From an uncultured Clostridia bacterium (GTDB lineage: Bacteria > Bacillota > Clostridia > Christensenellales > Borkfalkiaceae): DNA of 64,000 bases. Both the position numbers and the translations under genes were made by a program. Location: positions 10,052 to 74,051 of the forward strand of contig CALDOZ010000009.1 in NCBI GenBank assembly GCA_937912025.1. Direction: 5' to 3'. Under the pieces are notes generated by a model. It was not told the DNA's origin. It saw only the letters and a program-made list of their open reading frames with translations, and made no database searches. Shown piece after piece: positions 44,803 through 52,680 of the stretch (positions are counted from its first letter, which is position 1; each line of letters opens with the position of its first letter).

Positions 44803-45761
44803 AAATTTTCTCCTTTTTTATCTTGGTAATTTTTTATACAATATTTCCAAAACTCGTCTTCAAGTTGCAAATAGTAATCTGTATCAACAATAAAACTCAA
44901 CCCGTGCCCTGCATTTTTGAAAATTTCAACACGGACAAAATCAGGGTTAATTTGTTGTAATTTTGTACTCATTTGGCAAGGCACTAACTTGTCCTCTTCA
45001 CCGTGAACAATTAAAACGGGAATTTTACAATTTTTTAATGCCTTTTCTGCCGACGTTTTATGTAAATTAACGTGACCGTAAATTAACGCGCCTAAATATA
45101 TAAAAGGATAGGTAATAGACGTCGGAAAGCCCATTTCTTTAACGACTTTTTTGATAATATCTTTAGGTGAAGAGTACGGGCAATCGGCTAAAATTCCTAT
45201 TACGTTTTTAGGAAGATTAAGGTCGCTTGCCATAAGCACGGTTGCTCCACCCATACTGACGCCTGAAATTGTAATTAAGCAATTATTGTTAAAACGCTTG
45301 TTTAAATACTCTACCCAACTAATTACGTCGTGACGTTCTTTTATACCAAAAGTGATGGTAACGCCGTCGCTTTTGCCGTGCGAGCGTTGGTCTACTATAA
45401 GACAGTTATAGCCTTTTTCGTACGCAACTTTATTACCACCGCACATATCTCTTTCAGCGCTACCGCGATAACCGTGAAATTGAAGTAAAATGGGCGCGCC
45501 GTCGTAAAAATTATAAAATCTACCGTATAGTTTTTTACCGTCGTATGAAGTTATATAAACTTCTTCAAAATCCCTACTTAACATATCGTCTATCATAGAC
45601 TTAATTTTTGCATTAGTAACTTCGGGATTATCGCACTTAGGTATATCGTACACGTTTGACACTCTTTTCTTAGGAGAGTAAAACGCCATATAGTAAGTGA
45701 CAAAACAAAGTATTAGCGTTAATAATATGATTGATAAAACTATTATAATTGCAACTTCCAT
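44799..45761 (-). CDS. Alpha/beta hydrolase, membrane-anchored
   Basis: 320 residues. An N-terminal membrane segment (residues 3-28) precedes an alpha/beta hydrolase fold: oxyanion region LLQFHGYRGS, nucleophile elbow GVSMGGA, acid in VHGEEDKLVP and His in NAGHGLSF. The sequence resembles the YqkD/serine aminopeptidase-like group. Substrate unknown. It is the first gene of a two-gene unit with the hypothetical protein at 44008, 1 nt after the pseudouridine synthase stop. Confidence 0.85.
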   Translation of the reverse strand: MEVAIIIVLSIILLTLILCFVTYYMAFYSPKKRVSNVYDIPKCDNPEVTNAKIKSMIDDMLSRDFEEVYITSYDGKKLYGRFYNFYDGAPILLQFHGYRGSAERDMCGGNKVAYEKGYNCLIVDQRSHGKSDGVTITFGIKERHDVISWVEYLNKRFNNNCLITISGVSMGGATVLMASDLNLPKNVIGILADCPYSSPKDIIKKVVKEMGFPTSITYPFIYLGALIYGHVNLHKTSAEKALKNCKIPVLIVHGEEDKLVPCQMSTKLQQINPDFVRVEIFKNAGHGLSFIVDTDYYLQLEDEFWKYCIKNYQDKKGENL

Positions 45762-45762
45762 A

Positions 45763-46590
45763 TTATACCTTCACGCCGTAAACTTCACGATTTAACGTTA
45801 TTTCTTTGCCGTTTAAATAACTAAGTTCACCTTCAAAACTAAACGCTATTTTATATGCCGTTAAACGTTGTGAGTTTGCTTTATACAACTTGTTAATTTT
45901 ATTATCGCCGTATTTGCCGTCGCCTATAATAAAATGACCGTGATAAGCAAGGTGCGCGCGTATTTGATGCGTTTTACCCGTTACAAGTTCAACTTCAATT
46001 AACGACGTACCTCCGCTTTGTTTAAGCGTTTTATAAAGCGTTATAATTTTAACTGAATTTTTTTGTTGTTTGGAAAAAATTTTAACACTTCCGCTATCAG
46101 CATCTTTAACTAAATAATCAGTAAAAGTGCCACTTTTTTGAGTAAATTCGCCGTACACTTCGGCTAAATAGTATTTTTTAATAGTTCTATTTTTAAAGGC
46201 GTTAAAAAGTTGTGTTTTCGCCATTTCGTTAAGCGAAAAGCAAAGCAACCCGTCGGTATTAGTATCAAGCCTATGACAAAGTTCTGCGGTAGCGTAAGTT
46301 TGTTTTACTATCCTTTCAAAATCTTCGCTTGTAATTTTACAAGGCTTATCTAAAATGACAATATTATCGTCTTTATAAACTACGTTAAGCTCTGGAAGTT
46401 TACCGTCGTAATAACAACAAACTTCGTCCCCAACTAACAACCCAACGTCTTTGCTTACGCGAAGACCGTTTATTTTTACGTCTTTTTTACGAAGTAGTTT
46501 CATTATCGTTGAATACGAAATACTACCGCCGTAACTACTAAGTAAAAAATCGCTAAGTTTTTGTGCTTTGTTGCAAATAAAATTCTTCAT
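45763..46590 (-). CDS. RluA family pseudouridine synthase with S4 domain
   Basis: 275 residues. An N-terminal S4-type RNA-binding domain (SISYSTIMKLLRKKDVKINGLRVSKD) is followed by the RluA catalytic core with ELCHRLDTNTDGLLCF (catalytic Asp) and the C-terminal GKTHQIRAHLAYHGHFIIGD. It isomerises uridine in 23S rRNA, RluC/RluD-like; the target site is not predictable. The start overlaps the feoB stop by 4 nt. Confidence 0.9.
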   Translation of the reverse strand: MKNFICNKAQKLSDFLLSSYGGSISYSTIMKLLRKKDVKINGLRVSKDVGLLVGDEVCCYYDGKLPELNVVYKDDNIVILDKPCKITSEDFERIVKQTYATAELCHRLDTNTDGLLCFSLNEMAKTQLFNAFKNRTIKKYYLAEVYGEFTQKSGTFTDYLVKDADSGSVKIFSKQQKNSVKIITLYKTLKQSGGTSLIEVELVTGKTHQIRAHLAYHGHFIIGDGKYGDNKINKLYKANSQRLTAYKIAFSFEGELSYLNGKEITLNREVYGVKV

Positions 46591-48377
46591 TTATTCTTCC
46601 GTTTAATAAATTTGTAAAGCGTAAACGCCGTTATTATAAATATTAAAATTAAAACGCTAGGCACGGTATATTTAATAAACCAATACGCCGTATACGATAT
46701 TAAAAGCGCTTCAATTAATTGCAAAACGCCAAGTTTTACCGAGAATTTTTTACTAATTTGAACGCTTACCGTGTACATTGCCGTAACGCAAGGCGTGTAA
46801 GCGTAAATAAACACGGAAAGGGCAAACAAACTTGCAAAACTAAAAGGTATTCCTTGCGGAAAAAGAGTAATTATAGCGCTAAGTATTCCCTCTTTTGCAA
46901 AAAAACCAGCAAGAACGCAAGCGCTAATTCGCGCGTCGTGTATGCCTATCGGTATCGTTAAAAACGACAATGCTTTTCCAACGCTAAAAAGTATGCTTTG
47001 ATTAAAGTTTTCACCAGCGTAACTTAAATTTGGCGTTACAGATTTTAACAAAAATAATGCTACCGAAATTATAAATATTACGGTACATATTTTTATTATA
47101 AACTGTTTTGCGTCACTTAGCAAGGATTTTAATAACATTGTTATTTTAGGTTTACGATACGGCGGTAATTCTATTACGAGCGGTTGTCTATCACCTTTAA
47201 CGAATAACTTGCCCGATAAATACAGTTGCGTAAGGCTAAAAACTACTCCCACCGCATAAATTCCTACCATAAATAAAAAGGGATATTTTGAATAAGTAGA
47301 CAAATAAGTAAGTACGGGAATTTTAGCCGAACACGGCACAGTTGACGCCGTTAACACCGCGCGTTTTCTCGTTTGAATATTTTCAAGACCACCCGTTGAA
47401 ATTACCGACATTGCCGTACAACCAAACCCCATAAAAACGCTAAAAATTGCCCGACCGTTAAGCCCTGTGTTTTTAAGAGCCCCTTCGCTAACGTAAGCAA
47501 GCCTTGCCATATAACCACTCTGCTCGCAAACTGTTAGCGATAACGATATAATTAGCATTTGCGGTAAAAAGCAAACTACTCCTAATAGTCCGCCGATTAT
47601 ACCGTCGCATATTAAATTGATTACAAACGGAGAAATTTTTACGCTTTGCAAAAACGAAAACGTATCGCTTTGAAATTTAGTAAAAAAATCACTAAACTCG
47701 TTACTTAAATACTGACCAAGCCCAAACTTTCCAAAAGAAATATAAAAAATAAAAAGCGTTAATAGTATAAAGCATGGAAAAGCAAATATTGGAGATAGAG
47801 TTATTTTATCTAAAAAACTTTCTTTATAAAGCGGTGGAGTAAAAACGCTATTAGCGTTAAAATTAAAAAGCGCTTTGTCGTCGATATTATCTCTTAATTT
47901 ACAAGTTGCAATTGCTTTTTTTATTAATTCGATGCCTTTTTTAGTGTTAAATTCACCGTAAATAACGTCGCAAGGTAAAAGTTTACTAAGTTTATTAAAA
48001 TTGATATTACCACCACGCGCCGTCAATTCTTTTACCATATTTATAGCAATTATAACTTGTCTACCCTGTCTAATATATTCAATAGCGCTTTTTATTGCGA
48101 GGCTAAAAGTTACCGCTTCAATTATAAATAAAATTATTCCGTCGCTACTTTTTATAAACTCTAACGCCTTTTTTTCTTCTAACGTAGACGGAGTTAGCGA
48201 ATACGCGCCGGGTAAATCGCTAATTAAATATTCTTTACCGCCAATTTTAGCTATTTTTGATAGCACGTCTACCGTTACCCCGTGCCAATTACCAACGTGA
48301 GCGTTTCCGTTAGTTAGACCGTTAAACACCGTGCTTTTACCAGAGTTTGGCATACCCGTTATAATTATTTTATTCAT
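46587..48377 (-). CDS. feoB: Ferrous iron transport protein B
   Basis: 596 residues, at the short end for FeoB. An N-terminal G domain (GMPNSGKS at 8-15, DLPGAYSLTP at 54-63) is followed by Gate-type membrane segments (GGLLGVVCFLPQMLIISLSLTVCEQSGYMARLAYV; GFGCTAMSV; STVPCSAKIPVLTYLS). The G4 motif, normally NxxD, reads NMVK (113-116), so guanine specificity may be altered. It overlaps feoA by 8 nt. Confidence 0.93.
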   Translation of the reverse strand: MNKIIITGMPNSGKSTVFNGLTNGNAHVGNWHGVTVDVLSKIAKIGGKEYLISDLPGAYSLTPSTLEEKKALEFIKSSDGIILFIIEAVTFSLAIKSAIEYIRQGRQVIIAINMVKELTARGGNINFNKLSKLLPCDVIYGEFNTKKGIELIKKAIATCKLRDNIDDKALFNFNANSVFTPPLYKESFLDKITLSPIFAFPCFILLTLFIFYISFGKFGLGQYLSNEFSDFFTKFQSDTFSFLQSVKISPFVINLICDGIIGGLLGVVCFLPQMLIISLSLTVCEQSGYMARLAYVSEGALKNTGLNGRAIFSVFMGFGCTAMSVISTGGLENIQTRKRAVLTASTVPCSAKIPVLTYLSTYSKYPFLFMVGIYAVGVVFSLTQLYLSGKLFVKGDRQPLVIELPPYRKPKITMLLKSLLSDAKQFIIKICTVIFIISVALFLLKSVTPNLSYAGENFNQSILFSVGKALSFLTIPIGIHDARISACVLAGFFAKEGILSAIITLFPQGIPFSFASLFALSVFIYAYTPCVTAMYTVSVQISKKFSVKLGVLQLIEALLISYTAYWFIKYTVPSVLILIFIITAFTLYKFIKRKNK

Positions 48378-48624
48378 TTTGCAAGCCCCCTTTAGAATTT
48401 ATATAACTACACGTTATTGAACTTGCAATTTCACTTGATAGCGCAACGAGTCTGCCACCCACTAAAATAATCATACACGCGCCGTTTTTTAAAGTGCGTA
48501 AAACGTTTATTTTTTGACCTTTTTTTATACCGAGATCTAATAGTCTATTAGTAATGTTTTCATAAGGATAATTTACGTCTTCTATTATAACGCAAGAAGA
48601 TATTTTTGCATTTTTAAGTTTCAT
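48370..48624 (-). CDS. feoA: Ferrous iron transport protein A
   Basis: 84 residues with the SH3-like FeoA fold: NRLLDLGIKKGQKINVLR, then GACMIILVGGRLVALSSEIASSI. It is a cytosolic partner of FeoB. No Shine-Dalgarno precedes the ATG. TACAAT lies 5 nt upstream, so a leaderless mRNA is possible, though no good -35 box is seen. First gene of feoA-feoB-pseudouridine synthase-hydrolase. Confidence 0.88.
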   Translation of the reverse strand: MKLKNAKISSCVIIEDVNYPYENITNRLLDLGIKKGQKINVLRTLKNGACMIILVGGRLVALSSEIASSITCSYINSKGGLQNE

Positions 48625-48731
48625 ACAAAATTGTATGAATTTAAACTAACCGCTATGACATAATAAGTAATGGAATTTAATTATATATGACTAAAAATAA
48701 TTTTAGCATCTAAGTATAAAAGTCATTATAT

Positions 48732-48773
48732 AAAAAACGCGTTAATTTCACATTTAGTGATTTTAACGCGTTT
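48732..48773 (-). terminator. Terminator of the surface protein gene
   Basis: AAACGCGTTAA / TTAACGCGTTT arms around an A/T-rich loop, with a six-T run on the minus strand. Confidence 0.75.
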
Positions 48774-48786
48774 AATTTAGTTTTGA

Positions 48787-50187
48787 TTATCTATCTTCTT
48801 CAGTTGCTTTTTCTTCTTTAACCTTTTCTTTAGGTTTAATGAATAAAATTAAAATTATACCAATAAGACATAATGCCGAAATACAAAGGAAGATAAACGG
48901 AACGGTATTAACTGAAAGCCAATCTGAAAAACTCGTTTCAAATTCTACCGTAACGTATTTATCAGCAACTTTGATAATTGCTGTTTCTGCTTCATCAGAC
49001 TTACCTTCACAATCAAGTACCGTTGCTACCACTTTGTAAAGACCAAGTTTTTTAGGTGTAAACGATAAACTTGAAGAAAGTTCTTCTTCAGCGTCTACCC
49101 AAGTAGCGCCATCGTCTGAAGAATATTTTAAAACGTAAGTAGTCGTTATGTCGTTACCCTTAGCGGTAAATGAAATATCGTCGTACTCGTAATCAACGTA
49201 ACCGTTTTCTTGGTAAGTTGAGTTAGATGTAATTGACGGCTCTGTGCTTTCAATTTCAAACGAGAAAATAGGAATTACTAGTTCATTAGACGTAATAGGA
49301 TTAGCGGTAGTATCAATAACTTCGTCGTCTTTAATTTCGTCGTTAGGGTAATACTTATACTCACCGTCCGCTTGTTTTACTGCGTAAACGCGTTCGCCTA
49401 AGTTGTTTTTAGGCATATAGAAACCGTCTTGTTTTTCAACGAGATATTTTTCACTAAGTTCTAAAATAGAATCTTCATTATCAAGAATTAACGCATCAGT
49501 TTTGAAAGTAACGTAGAATTTGTAAGTACCTACGCTTGAAATTGTAAATTTATCAGACGTAGTAGTTGCGTAATAAGTCGAACCGTTAGATGCGTAATGT
49601 ACCGTTTTTTGAACGGCAGAAGAATCGTAAGCAAGCGTTGAAATTTCAACTATATCTTTAAGTGAAGGAACTTGGAATTCGTCGCCTACTTTTAAAGAGT
49701 TATTTTCGTCCGTTTTAGCGTTTTTAAGAATTTCTTCTTTATAATCGTCAAATCCGTTTGCCGTTAAGTATTTAATAGGAGCAAGAGTAGACGCGTCAGT
49801 CGTAACGGTAACTTCTACGCTTTCAACGTTAGCGGTATCGCTCGTTTTAAACACTTCAATAGTGTACGCGCCAGTTTTAACCAATTTAGCAACTATCACA
49901 CCGTCTTTATACGAAATTGAAGCAAGGGCATCTTTAACGTTACCTTCAGCAACGTCAGCCTTAGCGCCATTAGTATAAACAACTACGTCATCAACTTCAA
50001 TAGTAACGTCGTTACTATCAGCGCCTAAAATAGCCTGATTTTGAACTTCGTAACAAAATTCAACCGAACGTGGAACGGTTATTGAAGTAGACGCTTTTGC
50101 AACGCCACCGCTGATAGCGGTAAACGGCAATACGAGTACGGCAAGAAGTGGTATTATTAAAAATCTTAAAGCATTCTTTCTAGTCAT
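48787..50187 (-). CDS. Hypothetical cell-surface protein with C-terminal membrane anchor
   Basis: About 466 residues. A signal peptide (MTRKNALRFLIIPLLAVLVLP..., cleaved near residues 28-35) is followed by ~400 residues of beta-rich, Thr/Ser/Asp-rich sequence. The last part is Ig-like (TTYVLKYSSDDGATWVDAEEE...LGLYKVVATVLD). A C-terminal membrane helix (VPFIFLCISALCLIGIILILFI) and a charged tail end the protein. I start at 50187, with CAGGAG 8 nt upstream, rather than at 50208. Strong promoter, monocistronic. Role unknown; adhesion or scaffolding is plausible. Confidence 0.72.
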   Translation of the reverse strand: MTRKNALRFLIIPLLAVLVLPFTAISGGVAKASTSITVPRSVEFCYEVQNQAILGADSNDVTIEVDDVVVYTNGAKADVAEGNVKDALASISYKDGVIVAKLVKTGAYTIEVFKTSDTANVESVEVTVTTDASTLAPIKYLTANGFDDYKEEILKNAKTDENNSLKVGDEFQVPSLKDIVEISTLAYDSSAVQKTVHYASNGSTYYATTTSDKFTISSVGTYKFYVTFKTDALILDNEDSILELSEKYLVEKQDGFYMPKNNLGERVYAVKQADGEYKYYPNDEIKDDEVIDTTANPITSNELVIPIFSFEIESTEPSITSNSTYQENGYVDYEYDDISFTAKGNDITTTYVLKYSSDDGATWVDAEEELSSSLSFTPKKLGLYKVVATVLDCEGKSDEAETAIIKVADKYVTVEFETSFSDWLSVNTVPFIFLCISALCLIGIILILFIKPKEKVKEEKATEEDR

Positions 50188-50251
50188 GAAAGCAACTCCT
50201 GAAAACAAGTAAGATTAATTCTTACCCATTGTATTTTATAATTACTATACT

Positions 50252-50280
50252 ATTTTACTATTATCAACGAATTTTGTCAA
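50252..50280 (-). promoter_or_regulatory. Promoter of the surface protein gene
   Basis: A consensus TTGACA (50275-50280), 17 nt, TAAAAT (50252-50257) on the minus strand. The ~60-nt leader contains a GTAAGA/TCTTAC hairpin. Confidence 0.7.
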
Positions 50281-50354
50281 CGCTTTATTAAAATTAATTT
50301 TAATACTTACGCCCTATTTTGTAAAAAATATGCTTGTAACGCTTTTTATTTTGC

Positions 50355-50406
50355 TTGAATACAATAAAACGTAAGGAACTACCTTTTTAGTAACTTAAGT
50401 ATTCAA
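50355..50406 (+). promoter_or_regulatory. Leader hairpin before the MntP-like gene
   Basis: TTGAATAC (50355-50362) pairs with GTATTCAA (50399-50406), with an inner AAGG/CCTT stem. The outer stem ends 1-2 nt from the AAGGA ribosome binding site (50406-50410), so folding could hide it. It does not match the yybP-ykoY manganese riboswitch pattern. Confidence 0.4.
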
Positions 50407-50414
50407 AGGATAAA

Positions 50415-50960
50415 ATGCAACTAATATTACTACTTACTACTGCTATTACCGTTAGCATTGATTCGTTTATATGCGGACTGTCTCTTCAGTCACAATTCAA
50501 AAGCAACTCAAAAATACTTTTTGGTATTTGTTTTTCAGTATTTATTACTTGTACTATTGGAGCAATTAGCGGGAATTTTATTGGAGCGCTACTTGATAAT
50601 TTTGCCGAACTACTCGGCGGAATTATTCTTTATATAGTTGCTTGCATTAACTTAAATTTTAAACAACCCAAACGCCAATTAATATCAGCAAAAAATGGTA
50701 AAATTTTAGCAATTTCTATTACGGTCGGCGTCGGCGTAGGGCTTGACGGAGCGCTTGCGTGCTTTTCACTCGTCGCAATAGGTTATAACGCTATTTTAAT
50801 AGTGCTTTTAGTAACTATTATGCACGTTATCGCTATGCTATTTGCAATCACCATAGCAAACAACGTTATAACTAAAAAACTACTTAGTTCTAACTATATA
50901 GCACCGTTAATAGTAGCCGTAATGGGAGCGTATAAAATAATTAACTTTTTTATAAAATAA
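50415..50960 (+). CDS. MntP/YtaF-like membrane protein
   Basis: 181 residues with six predicted membrane helices. The AITVSIDSFICGLSLQSQF start and the repeat ISITVGVGVGLDGALACFSL match the two Asp-containing half-repeats of the MntP manganese exporter superfamily, which also includes the sporulation protein YtaF. Mn(II) efflux is the family role; YtaF-like function is equally possible. AAAGGA lies 4 nt before the ATG. Confidence 0.72.
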   Translation: MQLILLLTTAITVSIDSFICGLSLQSQFKSNSKILFGICFSVFITCTIGAISGNFIGALLDNFAELLGGIILYIVACINLNFKQPKRQLISAKNGKILAISITVGVGVGLDGALACFSLVAIGYNAILIVLLVTIMHVIAMLFAITIANNVITKKLLSSNYIAPLIVAVMGAYKIINFFIK

Positions 50961-50999
50961 AACACTCGGTTTAATTCTTGTAATTTCCGAGTGTTTTTT
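50961..50999 (+). terminator. Terminator of the MntP-like gene
   Basis: AACACTCGG / CCGAGTGTT arms (50961-50969, 50987-50995) followed by a T-run. Confidence 0.78.
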
Positions 51000-51082
51000 A
51001 TTGCATTGTGTTTAAGCATATTACCGTAAATTTTTATTTTAGCGACAATATTTTCGCCCTACACTAACTATTCATAATTATT

Positions 51083-51787
51083 TTAATCAATGCGTGGAAC
51101 AAGAGATACGCCCGTATCAAAAATTTTCCAAGGCGATAAATCTTTTGGCGGTTCTATTTTAAAAGTAAGCCTTTCCTTAGTAACGGGGTGAGTGAACGAT
51201 AACGACGTTGCCCATAACGCTAAATTACCTTTAACGGCGTTTTCGCCACCGTAACGCATATCGCCGTAAACGGGATATCCTAAGTGACTCATTTGAACGC
51301 GAATTTGATGGCTTCTACCCGTGTGCAAAGTAACTTCTGTAAACGAAAGTCCCGACTTTTCTTCAATAACTTTATATTCAAGTTCGGCAAACTTAGCGCC
51401 TTCAACAGACTGACCGCAAACGTATACCATATTATTAATAACGTTCTTTTTTAAGTAATTTGTTAACGTTTGTTGCTTTTTAGGTAACGTGCCGACTAAA
51501 ACGGTATAGTATTTTTTAATAAAATCACCCGTTTTCATTTGTTCGCTAAGTCTTCCCGCCGCCTTTGACGTTTTAGCGTATACCATAACGCCACCAGTAG
51601 GACGGTCAAGCCTATGAACAAGACCAACGTAAACGTTGCCCGGTTTATTATCTCTAACTTTAATATAGTCTTTAATAACCGTAAGCATATCAACGTCTTT
51701 GCTATCGTCAGCGCAAGACGGCATATTTTGAGGTTTTAAAACGACCATTATGTGATTATCTTCATATAAAATAATAGGCTCTATCAT
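51083..51787 (-). CDS. RluA family pseudouridine synthase
   Basis: About 234 residues and no S4 domain, resembling RluA/TruC-like enzymes. The catalytic-Asp motif GLVHRLDRPTGGVMVYAK and the C-terminal HTGRSHQIRVQMSHLGYPVYGD are present. The RNA target (rRNA or tRNA) is undetermined. I start at the ATG at 51787, with TGGAA 7 nt upstream; a longer frame would begin at a GTG inside that region. Follows the methyltransferase gene. Confidence 0.88.
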   Translation of the reverse strand: MIEPIILYEDNHIMVVLKPQNMPSCADDSKDVDMLTVIKDYIKVRDNKPGNVYVGLVHRLDRPTGGVMVYAKTSKAAGRLSEQMKTGDFIKKYYTVLVGTLPKKQQTLTNYLKKNVINNMVYVCGQSVEGAKFAELEYKVIEEKSGLSFTEVTLHTGRSHQIRVQMSHLGYPVYGDMRYGGENAVKGNLALWATSLSFTHPVTKERLTFKIEPPKDLSPWKIFDTGVSLVPRID

Positions 51788-51815
51788 AATAATTTCCACA
51801 AAAAGTTGCTGTTTT

Positions 51816-52679
51816 TCATTTTTCGTTTTTCCAAAGCCCCGAACATCCGCAAGGCAACGCTATACCTTCGTTTGTAGGAAGCCCCACTTCGTACGCTTCA
51901 ATTTCTCCGCCAAAATCTTTAAGATTAAGCGATAAAATGTTTTTAATAACTTGAGGTTGAAGCCCGGTAGTATAACTGTTTATAAGGAAGAATAACGGAT
52001 TATCCGACAACACGTTTACGCACGTTTTTACAAGGTTGAAAAGTTCGTTTTCAATCTTCCACGTTTCGCCGTTAGGTCCTCTACCAAAACTTGGAGGGTC
52101 CATAATAATAGCGTCGTATTTTCTTCCTCTACGAATTTCACGCTGAACGAATTTAAGACAGTCGTCAATAATAAATCTAACTTTACCTTCGCCAACGCCC
52201 GACAACCTACAATTTTCACCCGCGCGTTCAACCATACCTTTTGCCGCGTCAACGTGACAAACGGACGCGCCTGCCTTTAAGCAAGCAACGGTTGCTCCGC
52301 CCGTGTAAGCAAATAAATTAAGTACGTTTATAGGTCTATTTGCATTTTTTATAAGCGCGGACATCTTCTCCCAATTACCCGCTTGCTCAGGAAATAATCC
52401 CGTATGCTTAAAACCCATAGGCTTAATTAAAAACTTAAGTTCGCCGTACGTTACTACCCACTCTTTAGGCATAGGCTTACGCTCTTCCCAACCGCCACCG
52501 CCCGTTGAACTACGAACGTATTTAGCGTTGAGTTGATTGTACCCGTCCATATTAGTACTGCTTGGCCATATAACTTGAGGATCTGGTCGTAAAAGATGTA
52601 CGTCTTTCCAACGTTCGAGTTTATACCCGTCCCCCGTCGCTATAATTTCATAATCTTGCCATTTGTCTGCTAAAACCAT
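51816..52679 (-). CDS. Class I SAM-dependent rRNA methyltransferase-like protein
   Basis: 287 residues. The Rossmann SAM-binding motif VLNLFAYTGGATVACLKAGA, acidic loop VDAAKGMVERA and DAIIMDPPSFGRGPNGE place it with the RlmI/RlmK-like large-subunit rRNA methyltransferases, without the N-terminal PUA domain of RlmI. Position specificity is unknown. It starts 2 nt after the ileS stop in a likely unit with the two modification genes. Confidence 0.82.
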   Translation of the reverse strand: MVLADKWQDYEIIATGDGYKLERWKDVHLLRPDPQVIWPSSTNMDGYNQLNAKYVRSSTGGGGWEERKPMPKEWVVTYGELKFLIKPMGFKHTGLFPEQAGNWEKMSALIKNANRPINVLNLFAYTGGATVACLKAGASVCHVDAAKGMVERAGENCRLSGVGEGKVRFIIDDCLKFVQREIRRGRKYDAIIMDPPSFGRGPNGETWKIENELFNLVKTCVNVLSDNPLFFLINSYTTGLQPQVIKNILSLNLKDFGGEIEAYEVGLPTNEGIALPCGCSGLWKNEK

Positions 52680-52680
52680 A

